Below, in pieces: positions 31,623 through 42,684 of a stretch of DNA of 64,000 nucleotides. The stretch is from Nannochloris sp. 'desiccata' (lineage: Eukaryota > Chlorophyta > Trebouxiophyceae > Chlorellales > Chlorellaceae). Every line of letters begins with the position of its first letter. Position 1 is the first letter of the stretch. The notes under the pieces were generated by a model, which saw nothing but the letters and a program-made list of their open reading frames with translations, was not told where the DNA came from and did not search any database. The position numbers were made by a program, and so were the translations under genes. Where the stretch lies: NCBI GenBank assembly GCA_019044685.2, contig JAGTXX020000014.1:310001-374000 (forward strand), in the 5' to 3' direction.

Positions 31623-34348
31623 CTACCTATCAAAGAGGACGACCACTGTCTTGTCTTCCTCCACACCTTCCTCCCCATTTTCCTCCTCGCCACCGCTATC
31701 AAATCTCCTCGACCCCAGCTCCCTCAAAGAACTCAGCCTCTGACTCAGCACATGCTCCAACGTAGGAGAATCCGGAGATCGCCGCTGTAACGCTTTCAAT
31801 GCAGCAGAAGCTGCACTGGCAACATCCACGCTGCCATGGTCAGCAAGTTGTTGCAATAACTGCGATGCCCCTGCTTCTTCTGCTGCAGCGCAAACTATCT
31901 CCCCACACCGAGTAAGCTCTGCTAAACACCCTGCCGCAGCTTCTTTTGTGGGATCCTCCCCGATGATAAGAAGCTGCACCAGCCATGGCACTACCTCTTC
32001 TTGTACCGCAGCCACCTGCGCTGCCGTCGAGCCTCGGCAGCTCTCCCAGAGACCTTGTGAAGCAGCCTCTCTGACAGAAGGAACATCAGATCTGCATAAC
32101 TGGGCTAAAACAGCTGCTCCGCCATATTTGGCCACTGCATCAGCGCCATGTTGATCAGCGCAGGCGAGGTTTCCTAGAGCGCAGGCAGCTGCGATTTGGT
32201 GCTCGTGCTCATTGTGGTGACCGTGAGAAATCTTTTTTACTTTTTCATCAGAGGAGGATTTTACCAGCTCAGTCAACAATTGCACCATACCAGAGACGTC
32301 GTGTTTCAGCTCTTTTGGCACCCCATCAGCTATTATATTCGAGAGACCACGTGCTGCAGCGACTCGACAGCCAGCGGAAGGTGCGTCTTTATGAAGTAAT
32401 TGAAGCAGCGCTTGGCCAGCTCCGGATGCAGCCAAGGCAGTTTGGTTGGAAGGAAGACAGGCTATGTTGCTCAAAGCCACAGCTGCAGCTTCCTTAGTAG
32501 CAGGAGCAACGTGATTTTCCGTTCCTTCCCTAACAATACTCACTAGAGCTGTAATAGCTCCAGCAGCAGCAGCAGCGGTGGCTCCTAGAGGGAACTTGCT
32601 ATTTGCACACAAGATACCTAAAGCACGTGCTACTTCTTGCCGTGTACCTTCTTCAACAACAATATTTTCTTGTTGGACACTTTCTTTTTGAGATGAAGAT
32701 TTTCTCAACAAAGAAATTAATAGCGGTACCCCCTGTGCGTTCAACAAGTCAATTCTCGAGGCATCGCACCGATGCATCAATACACATAACGCAGTTGCTG
32801 CCTGTCGTCGAAGAGAATCGTGTTTTGCTGAAAGGAGAGGAACCAAGTGAGTAACAGCACCCGCTGCGACCACCGCATTTTTATTTTTAAATTTAGCAAG
32901 AAAGACGAGAAGCCGTGCTGCAGCATGACGAGCGCTTGGAGTTCCAACGGACAGAAGACCGATCAAAGCAGGAAGAGAGCTGGTACTGATACCAACAGAG
33001 ACATAATCGAGCTCTCTAGCTATCGTACCGGTGCCAGCAATAGCGGTAGTTGTAGTTGGTGTACTGCTGCTGCTGTTACTACATTGTCGTTGCAAAGCAT
33101 TTGCTTGTACAATATGCACTACAGCACATGCAGCAGCATCTCTACACGCGACACTCGAATCTTCTTGCAGTATCTTTAATAATGCTGTTGTGGCGCCTGC
33201 ATGAACTGCCTGCGAAAGAGCATCCGAACAACCGTCCATCACTGTAGCAAGCGCAGACGCAGCACTTGCTCTCCCTGCTGGATCTTGAGAATGCAATAAC
33301 GCTACTAAACCGGGCACAGTCCCTGCTGCGCTCGCTTTGAGACGATTAAACTGAACTCGAGAAGTAAGATTTCGCACAGCACGCGCAGCAGCATGCTGAG
33401 CAACTGCCGAAGCAGCAGATGTGGAAGACATAGAGGAAGTGGTCGTAATATTCATAGCAGTATGAAGCACTTCACTGAGTGGATTAAAAACATCAGTCTT
33501 ACCCAATGCAATTTGCACTTTTTCACTATTAGCTGCCAAGTTTGCAATCGCTAGTGCTGCTGCTTCCTGGCCCAATGCATCATCAGATCGTAGCATGGCA
33601 ATTAAACTACCAGGAATACTGTACTTTTCCACTGCATCACGTTTAAATTGCTCTCCAGCGACGATTATATTACCAAAAGCTCGGGCCGCCGCTCGACGCG
33701 ACGACCCGGCATGAGTACTCTGCAGCATCCTTGCTAGAGGGCGAAGACACCCAGCTGCAGCTGCAGCTTCACGTGCAGTAGGATCACGGCATAGAGTGCG
33801 TAATGCTGTGGCTGCAGCGGTTTTGATAGACGTGTGGTGGGTACAGTCTAAAGCAGTTAATAAAGATGGGAGAGCACCGGCAGCAAGGAGCTTTGGGATG
33901 TATCCCTGGTGCTCTGCTACGTAGGAGAGGAGCACTGCAGCTTTATATTGACGTAAAAGAGCTGCAGGGGAGGGCGCATTAGTAGGACTGTCGCATAGTT
34001 CTTCAAATCCGTGTTTTAAATTTCCATTGTGTGCTCCTTCGATTGTTCTCGGTGGCGGCGTCAAAGTTAGCGCCTGGCAAAGCCCTGGGAAATCATCCAT
34101 GCTCAATGTATCAAAGTCTCCACCATTCTTTGTGATCTTTCCAACAGATTGAAGGGCCTGTTCTAACTTTATTCGAGTCTTGCTGGTCAAATGAAACGTA
34201 TTTGCTAATAATAAATTAATACTATTAGTAGATCTCACACCAACACTTGCGACCTCGTCTAAACCTAGATTTGAATTTTCAATTACTATTTTCGCCCAAG
34301 CTGCATTTTCTTCTTCTTTCCCCTCTTCCTGACAACTACCGCTGCTGC

Positions 34349-34381
<33 letters not shown>

Positions 34382-35355
34382 CGCCTCTATCTTCGATAGT
34401 GCTACGGTACAGTCTATCCATTGCAGCTGCATTTAATAAAGCCAAAGCAGCACAACTAAGATGGAAAGCATCAATGGGGTCCTGTCGATCAATCTCACCG
34501 CCCGCTTGAAGATTATTTAATATCCCTCGAGAAAGTGCTGAAAGCTCAGTATCTAGCCACAATTCAGCAGGAAGGGATGCTAAATCTGTTTGAGAGAGGG
34601 CTGCTTGAAGGGCAGATTGGACACTATACGTAGCAGACGTGGAGGTTGTTGTAGTATCTGGGCTCGTGGTGTCGGCGATGACCACGACGGCGGCAGTTGG
34701 GGTAGCTAGGCTGGACACTTTTTCATGGTTCAACGTGAGAGTGCAAGCAAAATTTTGGGCAGCAAGAATAACATTAGGAGGTGTAGCTAAACGCATAGTT
34801 GCTAGTTGCCGTTGCAGCGTTATGAAATCTTCCTTGGCGTCTGCTGGGAGGAAAGACTGCATGGGGGCCAAGGTGGCTACGGCAGCTCTCAAATCAGCAG
34901 CGGCTGCTTTTAAGCCATCTCTAATATCTTCCCCTTGGAAAAGAGCTTGAAGACGGCTCATACGAGAGACTGTAGAGACAGCGTCGGATATAGCGTTTAC
35001 AGCGTCGAAAAAGTCGTCTGCAAAGGATAGGTAGAAGGAAATTTTCGTAAGGTGATTAGTCGGTGGAGCACAGCGGGATGCTATGATCTTGGGAAAGCAT
35101 TGGCGTGTTGTTTGGCTGTCTTTATCTTTGCAATTAACGTGTATGAATCTGAAGTAAGATCTTACCTAGTACATCATCGGATGGGCCTAAGACTCCTTCA
35201 GCTTGGTACAGTGCTTCTAATTGGAGAATTGCTTTTCCTAGGTAGCGAGAAATGGTCAAGCAATGACGACTGTTGCCCCCAGCATCGATCGCTGCTGCTT
35301 TCACCGCATTGCAGTGAGCTAGCAGATCCTTCAGAGCGGCTGCCGACGATGTCAT
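31623..35355 (-). CDS. large armadillo-repeat protein
   Basis: A 1,194-aa protein from exons 35355-35166 and 35017-31623 (phase 1). ATG 35355 is the first after an in-frame TAG. The N-terminal ~250 residues are helical (DDFFDAVNAISDAVSTVSRM) with a Ser/Asn run. From about residue 410 to 1130 there are many armadillo units of the A-L-x-N-L-A type: AALAIANLAANSEKVQIAL, AAARAVRNLTSRVQFNRLKA, ATALCVLMHRC, AAVALSNIACLPSNQTALA, ACALGNLACADQHG, each about 42 aa and forming a superhelix for protein binding. No U-box, F-box or kinase domain is attached. Plant ARM-only proteins act as scaffolds; no partner can be named. It diverges from the F-box Tubby-like gene. Confidence 0.87.
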
Positions 35356-35857
35356 CGGCACGTTCGAGATAATTTTCTTTCCCGATATGCCCGAGAACAC
35401 GGTGATTGAATCCAGCAAAGAAAAAGAGTCCTGGCGCTACGGATAGAGTCCCCGGTTACCTTCGCAGACGCAGACCGCCCAGACGTGTATAGTAATGTTA
35501 AATAGCAAAAGCTGCAGGTGCACACCGGTAGAGTATGCAAAACGCGAAAACCCGGAAGAAATGGCGAATAGGAGTGATCTATTTCACCTTCAATCTGCGT
35601 CAATTACCTCAGTCCATAACATCCCACAGTAAGGAAGAAGATATTAGTTCGGTTTACTGCAGATTGCGAGCTGAGGCCGCTCGCTTCCAGTCTTTGGATG
35701 TCGATTCAATTTAAATTCAAAGGTCCAGTATAAAGTATGGCGAGCAATTGCTTGGTAGCTCGCTATAATTGTTATACCAGCGCAAAGCTACTTTGAAGCG
35801 CATTTCGTGGTTTTCATAGTCCTAAAGTTTCGAAAAATAAAAGAGAAACTTGCATCC
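35356..35857. promoter_or_regulatory. 500-bp divergent promoter region
   Basis: Lies between start codons of the armadillo gene (minus) and the Tubby-like gene (plus). No coding frame with support. Promoter content assumed from position only. Confidence 0.45.
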
Positions 35858-37739
35858 ATGCCCTTCAGGTGGGCCAATCTGAGGCGCGTCATAGGGCGCA
35901 GCCCTCAATCTGTAACGGATTACGACGTAGAAAACCTCCGTTACGATGAGAGCATGCAGAACGAAGTCCCTGGTGTCCTTTCTGAGACAACCACACCAAC
36001 TCTCCCCGTCAATGTTGCAGGGGTTACTGGTTTTCAAAATTTACCTGACGAGCTGCTGGAACAGGTCTTTCTCAAACTGTCTGGAAGCAGCAGGAAGAAT
36101 TACTTCGCTGTGTAAGTTGCTAAAGAGAGGGTGACGCATTCTATTTCCTAAAAGAATTAATCATTAAATATCAAACTATTTTTATTTCAGTTCCCCCCAT
36201 CGCTTTTGAAACAAACTTACATATTTACTCTTCTCGCTAAATACTCACAGGTCTGGTGTATCACGAGCATGGCGTAGGCTCGGTAATAAAATGTTCTTCT
36301 CCTCCCCCTGGGATACCCCCCACTTAATTTGCCACCCAAATCAACTTTTCTGCCTAAGCCCTAGAACGCCAACAGGCTCGCGTAGCGGTCTCCTCAAATG
36401 CTTCATCCGCAGAGATCCTCTCGGCCACACTTTCCCTGATGGCCGTACCGGTCGTAAATTATCTTTCTTCCTAGGGAAAGATCCCATGAGTACAACCAGG
36501 GCTAGATTTTTATTGACTGCAGTACAATCTTCACGGTACCAGACGTTGATTTTTTTAAATTCGAAATGTGAAGGGCCACCGTGTGCTCGTTTAGTCGGTA
36601 ATTTCTTGTGTACGTCGTACAGTCTAGAAAATGGAATGTCGTTCGTTCTTGAAGGGCCCAATATTAGTATAAATGGGGGGAGCAACGCCAATTTTTATAA
36701 TAGAAGTGGTGGTACCGGTGGCAGTACTCTCCCTGCTCGTACTGGTCCTGCTGTTAATTCAGGTTTAGATGAGAGTACTAACAACTCATCTCATCCTGAA
36801 CAAAATTATCTTCCTTCTGTTTCTTCTCCTTGTTCTTCTCCTGTTATTCCTCCACTGTTGATGTCGTTGAGATATCGAGCGCGAGTCCGGGGACTAATGC
36901 AACCGAGAAGGATGGATGCAGCGCTGCCAAATCCTAGTTTTATGGCATGCGGCGCCTTACCTAAGATGCAAAGAGCAGATAGTGTCACAGGTGGTAGCGG
37001 TGATGGTGGTACAGCCACTAGTGGGCCTAGCACAGGAATGTGGTTACGACGACCTTCTTTAGGGTACATCTCCTCAGTGGCAGCATTAGAACGACCACTC
37101 GCTCCTTGTGAAGACACAACGGTAGTAGTAGTAGGTGATGATAGCGGTGCAGGTCCTTCGAACAGTACCCCGAATAGCTCTGCATATACTTCACTGGAAG
37201 CAAGTCCAGAGAACCCTCTTCCCCTTGGGGCGCCGACTTCTCAATCGAGCGGTGCCGTTGCTTCGGCCGCCGCAGCCCAGAATAACGCCGCTGCCGCTCC
37301 TTCCCCAGCAGCAGCAGCAACAGCAGCAGTGCCTCTTTGGAAACATGCGCTTGGGTTCGACAGACTCCGACCTGCTGCTCAACGCACTAATGCCACCCCT
37401 GCTACTGGGAATCGAGGTGCCGACAACTTCAATCTCCTCCGTGCTCGTCGTGGAGCTACTTTCGACGAAAGCGCCTTACCTGTATGCTTAGTGAACAAAT
37501 CCCCGCATTGGAATGAAGCGCTACGATGCTGGTGCCTCAATTTCCGGGGTAGAGTCAAATTAGCTTCAGTCAAAAATTTCCAATTAGTCAAAGACGGAGA
37601 TGAAGAAGCAAAAGTTAGCATGCAATTTGGCAAATTTGGTAAAGACTTGTTTATATTGGACTTTAACCCCATGACACTGTCGGCTGTACAAGCGTTTGCT
37701 ATTGCGCTGACGACCTTTGATAGCAAGGTAACTCTGTAA
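35858..37739 (+). CDS. F-box Tubby-like protein (TLP)
   Basis: A 580-aa protein from exons 35858-36111 and 36251-37739 (phase 2). The F-box is at residues about 55-98 ([20 protein letters not shown], completed across the intron by [13 protein letters not shown]). The Tubby domain starts near residue 125 ([13 protein letters not shown]) and includes [32 protein letters not shown] and the C-terminal strand and helix [51 protein letters not shown] Ser/Ala/Gly-rich insertion of about 120 aa splits the Tubby domain. The F-box plus Tubby order is the plant TLP layout; these tether to PI(4,5)P2 at the membrane and can act as SCF adaptors. Basic residues of the phosphoinositide site appear kept. Confidence 0.92.
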
Positions 37740-38588
37740 TTCCACAAAATCATATTGCAAATTGTTTTTGGTGGTGGTTTTTCTTCTTCTTCTTCTTTTC
37801 CTGCTGTTTTCTTTGTTATTGCATTAGCTCGGTAGCAGTTTCGCTCTTTGTTTCTTTTTCGCTTTTATATACCCGGTATCCATCACTGCATGCACAAGTC
37901 TGTGCTATTTTCCTACTCTTTTCTTTGCTTTTTGAGATTGTTTTTTTTTTAACTCCAGTGGCAAGGATAGTTTTCAATTACCCCCCTTGTTATACGTACT
38001 ATGTTTCTTTGCAGAGGGGTCATAATAATGTTTCCCTAATTTTCATTCGTATACTACTCCATTTGCATGCCTATCTTTGCATATGCAATAAGTTAATTTC
38101 AGAGCCCTGCCACGGTCGGTTTTAATTCCCGACACAGTGAAGCTTTCTTTTTCTTTTAAAATCTGTAAATCTTTGAAGTCAGAGTTGGTGAATAGTGATA
38201 AATGGACAGCACAAAAGTAGCGCTGCGGCGCATTGTCTTCTCTGAAGAAACAGTAAAATTGACCTGCTGCGCTGTGAAAACCTCGTCGCCGCCCAAAGGC
38301 CAGACAAACTATTGCGCTCAAGTAAAACAAGATGCCATCACAACCGAAGTTATTTGATACAGCTATACACAGCTGTAAATAAAATGCTTTCCAGTTGTTA
38401 CGCCCAAGTGAAACCAACAACCTCGTATTCAAAGATGCAATTCTTATAAATGAATAGTATTGAGTTGAAACAGTATTTTCGCCAATAACTGTGTACAAAT
38501 TCTTTATTTGACATACAATTAAACCGTCTGAAGTAAATAGCACGGACATTTTGCCTCAATAACTAGTAGAGAGAAAATCTGATTCGCC
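37740..38588. other. intergenic between tandem plus-strand genes
   Basis: About 850 bases: 3' flank of the Tubby-like gene, with a (TTC)n tract at 37781-37799, then promoter of the MFS gene. A minus-strand frame of 168 codons (38043-38549) is open but has no protein-like features. Confidence 0.45.
37781..37799. repeat. (TTC)n tract downstream of the Tubby-like gene
   Basis: About six uninterrupted TTC units in the 3' flank; simple repeat. Confidence 0.9.
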
Positions 38589-40316
38589 ATGTCTGCAGCC
38601 ATCCTCCCGTCGTCACCCACAGCTGCCTCTCTTACCCCTGACCAAGTCTTTATCGACCCTATCGCCGGCACTGCTGCCAACCCAGAAATACGAGAATCTG
38701 TCATCCACGTGATCTGGAAAACGAAAACATGGCGTTTACTGGCTATAATTCTGGTCCAAGCCTCATCCTCACTTTTCATGCTTCCTGTGTTACCAACTCT
38801 GGTGACTAACGATTTCGCCGCAAAGAGAGCTGGCCACCCTATCCAATGTGAAGATTTCGACCAACATGACGCTCCTCCTGCATGCCAAGATGCCCATTCA
38901 GATGTTGTTCTCTGGTCTACTTGGAGCGGCTTTGCACAAAACGCCATATTTTCGTTCATCCTCACCCCTGCTTTAGGTGCGTGGAGTGATATACACGGTA
39001 GAAAACCTTTCTTATTAATAGCACAATGTCTCAATTTGATACCATTAGCTCTAATTCTAATGAATATGCATTATGGGGTGCCATTAAAATGGCTCTATAT
39101 CGTCACCGCCTTGACCGGCAGCGTCAATCTTATAGCCCCGTCCCTCTCTTATATAGCAGATGCAGTTCCACCTGTGCTCCGTGCCCCATGTTTTGGCTTC
39201 TTTTTAGCTTCATTTTCTCTCGCAATTTTAATAGGGCCACCGATTGGAGCGTCTTTGCAGCCGAAAACGACACCTCTTGCCGCGATGATAATGACTGTTG
39301 TGTGCATGCTGGCGAATTTTTTATTTTTGCCAGAATCTTTAACTGCGAGAGCGGCAGCGGAGGCACGACGCCGACAAGCAGAAGATGAAGCTAAGAATAG
39401 TGGTACTGATTTTAGCAGCTCAACCAATGGGTTAGATAGTGATAATTCTAATATTAATTCAAGTGCTGCTAATAGAACGCCAGGACCGCGAGCGGTGATT
39501 GCATCAACTTGGAGAGCAATGGCGATTCTGCGAAGAAACGCCTTATTCATCCGCCTTACCGCAGTCCTCATGGTGGGTGCTGTCGTCACTGAAGGTGTCC
39601 AAGACGTCTTGATTCAGTATTTACAAATAAAGTTGAATTTTAAAGCAAAGGACGTGTCTTTATTGTTCATGTCCTATGGAGCTTCCTCGTTACTGGTTCA
39701 AGGGGTTTTATTACGTGTTTTGCTCACAAAAATGGGTGAAAAAAAGCTTTTGATAGCAGGTTTACTTGCGCAACTCGTACAGAATATAACTATAATGCTT
39801 GCTACGCATAAATGGCAAGCAATTGCAGGCATCGTCACAGCCTCGTTTGGCTCCGTGACCTTCCCAACTATTTCAAGCATCAAGGCAAACGCGGCTCTGG
39901 ATCACGAACAGGGGGCAGTACAAGGAGCACTTAACGGAGCGAAATCACTCGCTTCTGGAGTAGGACCATTAGCCTTTGCGTGGCTCTTTGCTGCATTCAC
40001 CCGAACAGATTCTGAATTGCCATTTTTCCCCGGGGCGCCTTTTGCTTTGGGCATTGTGTTGCTGGTTTCGACAGTGTGGTTGGCTGTAGGGTTACCGATG
40101 ACTGCGGGGGATAGTTACCATGGCCATGGAGCCACTGGTGGGGAGGATAGAGAAGGGGATAGAGAAAGAGGCTCTGGGGATTTAGTTGAAAATTTATTTA
40201 CTTCTAGTAGTCGAGGCATGAGCCGAGGGGAGAGTGGTGGTGGTGGTAGGGGAAGCAGTGCTGAGGGGGAGTATGGTGAAAAGAAAAGATTGCTAGATCC
40301 AAGTGAGAGAGCGTGA
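38589..40316 (+). CDS. major facilitator superfamily transporter
   Basis: Single-exon 575-aa protein with about 12 hydrophobic segments. The MFS motif A is GAWSDIHGRKPFLLIAQ after the second helix. A central Ser/Asn loop (about residues 265-295) divides the two six-helix halves. The second half starts LTAVLMVGAVVTEGVQDVL and includes FGSVTFPTISSIKANAALDH. A Gly/Ser-rich hydrophilic tail of about 70 aa follows. Two long acidic loops at the N-side (QHDAPPACQDAHSD) may lie outside. Overall resemblance is to the TetA/HCP-like drug-H+ antiporter group, but substrate cannot be deduced. Start chosen because it is the first ATG in frame after intergenic sequence. Confidence 0.9.
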   Translation: MSAAILPSSPTAASLTPDQVFIDPIAGTAANPEIRESVIHVIWKTKTWRLLAIILVQASSSLFMLPVLPTLVTNDFAAKRAGHPIQCEDFDQHDAPPACQDAHSDVVLWSTWSGFAQNAIFSFILTPALGAWSDIHGRKPFLLIAQCLNLIPLALILMNMHYGVPLKWLYIVTALTGSVNLIAPSLSYIADAVPPVLRAPCFGFFLASFSLAILIGPPIGASLQPKTTPLAAMIMTVVCMLANFLFLPESLTARAAAEARRRQAEDEAKNSGTDFSSSTNGLDSDNSNINSSAANRTPGPRAVIASTWRAMAILRRNALFIRLTAVLMVGAVVTEGVQDVLIQYLQIKLNFKAKDVSLLFMSYGASSLLVQGVLLRVLLTKMGEKKLLIAGLLAQLVQNITIMLATHKWQAIAGIVTASFGSVTFPTISSIKANAALDHEQGAVQGALNGAKSLASGVGPLAFAWLFAAFTRTDSELPFFPGAPFALGIVLLVSTVWLAVGLPMTAGDSYHGHGATGGEDREGDRERGSGDLVENLFTSSSRGMSRGESGGGGRGSSAEGEYGEKKRLLDPSERA

Positions 40317-40509
40317 TGGGTGTTGTCAGCACGTTCATCTCTCCATCTAAATATCGAACGAATGATATGGTACTCTTTTTGTTAGTTATTACAGGTCTTT
40401 AGATATGGTGCTTTTTTTTCAACTCTTTTTTGAAATTGACGTTTAAATTTTTTTTTGACTTATATGAAGTAAAAAATAGAGTACAGTCTGTGCTCTGATT
40501 ATAAAGTAT

Positions 40510-41185
40510 TCACTTATTTCGTGAATACTTCATAATAATAAGGCTATCTTGAGCTGCGAGCTGTGCAATCGGGCTACCTATCAATTTTTCAATTCTCAAA
40601 CTTAAAGGAATACCGACGCTGTGGGTGGTGGCAATCAAAGAAGAAGGAGAAACTTCTTGAAAGCCACATGCTTCGTAAAATTTCCGCCTCGCTGTCACTG
40701 TAATTAGGAGGACTGCTTTGTCAGGAACTGCAGCTGCGAGAATCTCGGCAACCAGGGCTTTCCCTAGGCCTTGGCCTCTGTTTTGGAAAAAAGTCCACCG
40801 GTGAGAACTACTACCTGTCGCTCGTTTGAATATGCTTGGAATTATCACAAGGCTAATCTTCTTACCTATACTCCGGGTCTACAACTAAGCTTGACAGCTC
40901 TAATGAATGCGAATCGAGAGGTTTTAATTGCCCAAAACCAATCAACTTTTGCTGCTCCAACGACGGTGTTGTTGTTGTTGTTGCTACAACAAAACGTTGC
41001 ATATCTAAACTTAATGGATTGAGCTTCTCGGCGAGCAAGAATTTTACAATTTGCAGTCTATGTGATGGAGATGCGCCGCGTGTAATCTTCCATCCGGGTT
41101 TATTCTGTTGAGCGGTAACATGAGTTAAAGATCGAGATATTGATCTCGATGGATTAGTTTTCATAGCCACACAAGATGCGTTCAT
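40510..41185 (-). CDS. small GNAT acetyltransferase
   Basis: A 195-aa protein from exons 41185-40866 and 40777-40510 (phase 2). The intron interrupts the acetyl-CoA motif; splicing yields SSLVVDPEYRGQGLGKALVA with the Q/RxxGxG/A loop. Next comes LLITVTARRKFYEACGFQEV, the C-terminal Tyr region. The N-terminal ~40 residues are Ser/Thr/Arg/Asn-rich and basic, possibly an organelle transit peptide, followed by WKITRGASPSHRLQIVKFLL. It is distinct from the larger GNAT at 19767-20882, so the window holds two unlike GNATs. Substrate unknown; family members acetylate small amines or proteins. Confidence 0.87.
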
Positions 41186-42684
41186 ACTTTATCGTGAAAT
41201 GTTGTTTAATGCATTGTCAACAATGTGAAGTCCTTAGACTTGAATATATAACGAGGTTTGGGTTTTGAAATCAGAGTTGAAAAGACCACAGTTGCTGGCA
41301 GCCCGGCGGCCGGTGACGAATGAATGCCTTCCTCAGCTCTGAAGAACCCTGTATTCTTTACATCTTTAATCCTCCTTGTGTAGTCGAGCCCTGCTGAGTT
41401 ATTTCAGTATTTTACAACCAAGGGAATGGGAACAGAATTTACAAATAACGGAAAGCACGCAGCAGGTATCAAACTAGGAAAATAAAATTTCCCATTGGCG
41501 CTGAGCGGCTATTTATTAAGTTTTAAACAAAATGGACAAATGAAAAAGATATTTCCGAGGGAAAATGAATCATGGCATTCATACTATCCCAAATTTATTC
41601 ATAGTACTCTTCTATACTATATTGAAGCAAAAAGAAGGAGAGCAAGTCATCTGAAAAAAAAATGCAAAAAGGCCGGGTGAAATTTTAATTTTTTTGAATC
41701 TTATTTCTGGCTCAAACTGGTGAAGAAAGAGGATATTGTATAAAAATAGGTAAAAGATAAAGTGTCTCGTGATTCATAGGATGGTTCTTCAAAGGCAATT
41801 AATAAAGGATATTAGAAAATTAAAAATTAAAACAAAAAAAAGTCTGAAAAGGCACATCGAAAAAAAAGGGAGAATAAAAAAAAAGAAAAGCAAAAAAAAG
41901 GCACACAGATGAATTCATGGAAAGAAGAGATTTAATAGAGAAGAAGAAACTGCCTTGTTGAAGTTATTATTTATTATTAATGCTGTATTTATAATACTTT
42001 ACGTGGTGGTTAGTTATTTCTCCTCGTCTGAAATAGAAAGCCAAAGGCAGGCCGGAAGGGTTGAAAAGAAAGAACCGCTTTGCTTAATTGTAGTTTGTGG
42101 GTTGTTTCTTTTATTTTTTTGTAATCAAGCTCAAGCTCAGTCTCTAAACGAAAGAGGCATGTAAACAATAATAAGGCAAAGAATGAAAAGAAAGAACGAA
42201 ACGAAGAACAAGCTCTCAATAACTTGAAGATTCGTCGTATGATACCGCCCATAAGAAACAAATTTTTTTCTGGAAGAAGGCGAAAGAAGAGAAAAAAGAA
42301 GGGTGGGGCAAACAAATTATGAAAAAGAAGACCTAAGCAAAGCATTTTTAATTTATTTGATGTCTAATATTTCATAGAATGAATATTATTAATGTATAGT
42401 GATAAAAAAAGAGAGAACCCATCTCTCCCGACACAAAATTGATTGGTTGATTGGTTGTTTTATTATTCTTGAGATATCAAAGATAAAAAAGGAAGACATC
42501 AAGGAAGAGAGGAAGTGCAATTATTAGCTCAAAGAAGGAGAAAAAGAGAAGATGCTTTTTTAGTACGGGATTGAATCGAGGGTAGAAAAGACACAGAAGA
42601 GCAGAGGTGGACAATGAAAAAGAAAATAAGGACCAATTTCCTTTTTCTTCTTTTTATTAGTATAGTAGAAGTAGTAGGAGTCGT
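41186..42684. other. 1.5-kb AT-rich spacer, probable long 3' UTR of RR-TZF 2
   Basis: No convincing gene. From about 41.7 kb the plus strand is strongly purine-rich (runs of A and G), so the minus-strand transcript would carry a pyrimidine-rich 3' region, as downstream of RR-TZF 1. The left part would be the GNAT promoter. Confidence 0.45.

Noticed and set aside
34340..34385. CAG/CTG-type triplet runs in the armadillo and other genes, considered as a satellite or CRISPR-like array
   Set aside because: They code for Ser, Gln or Ala runs in frame and have no spacer structure.
35356..35418. Upstream start for the armadillo protein
   Set aside because: The frame is open upstream but contains only a TTG, and a TAG lies further up, so ATG 35355 is the first usable start.
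38043..38549. 168-codon minus-strand frame upstream of the MFS gene
   Set aside because: Long for AT-rich DNA, but the protein is Cys/Phe-rich without domains and its start overlaps the promoter of the MFS gene. Kept out of the gene list.
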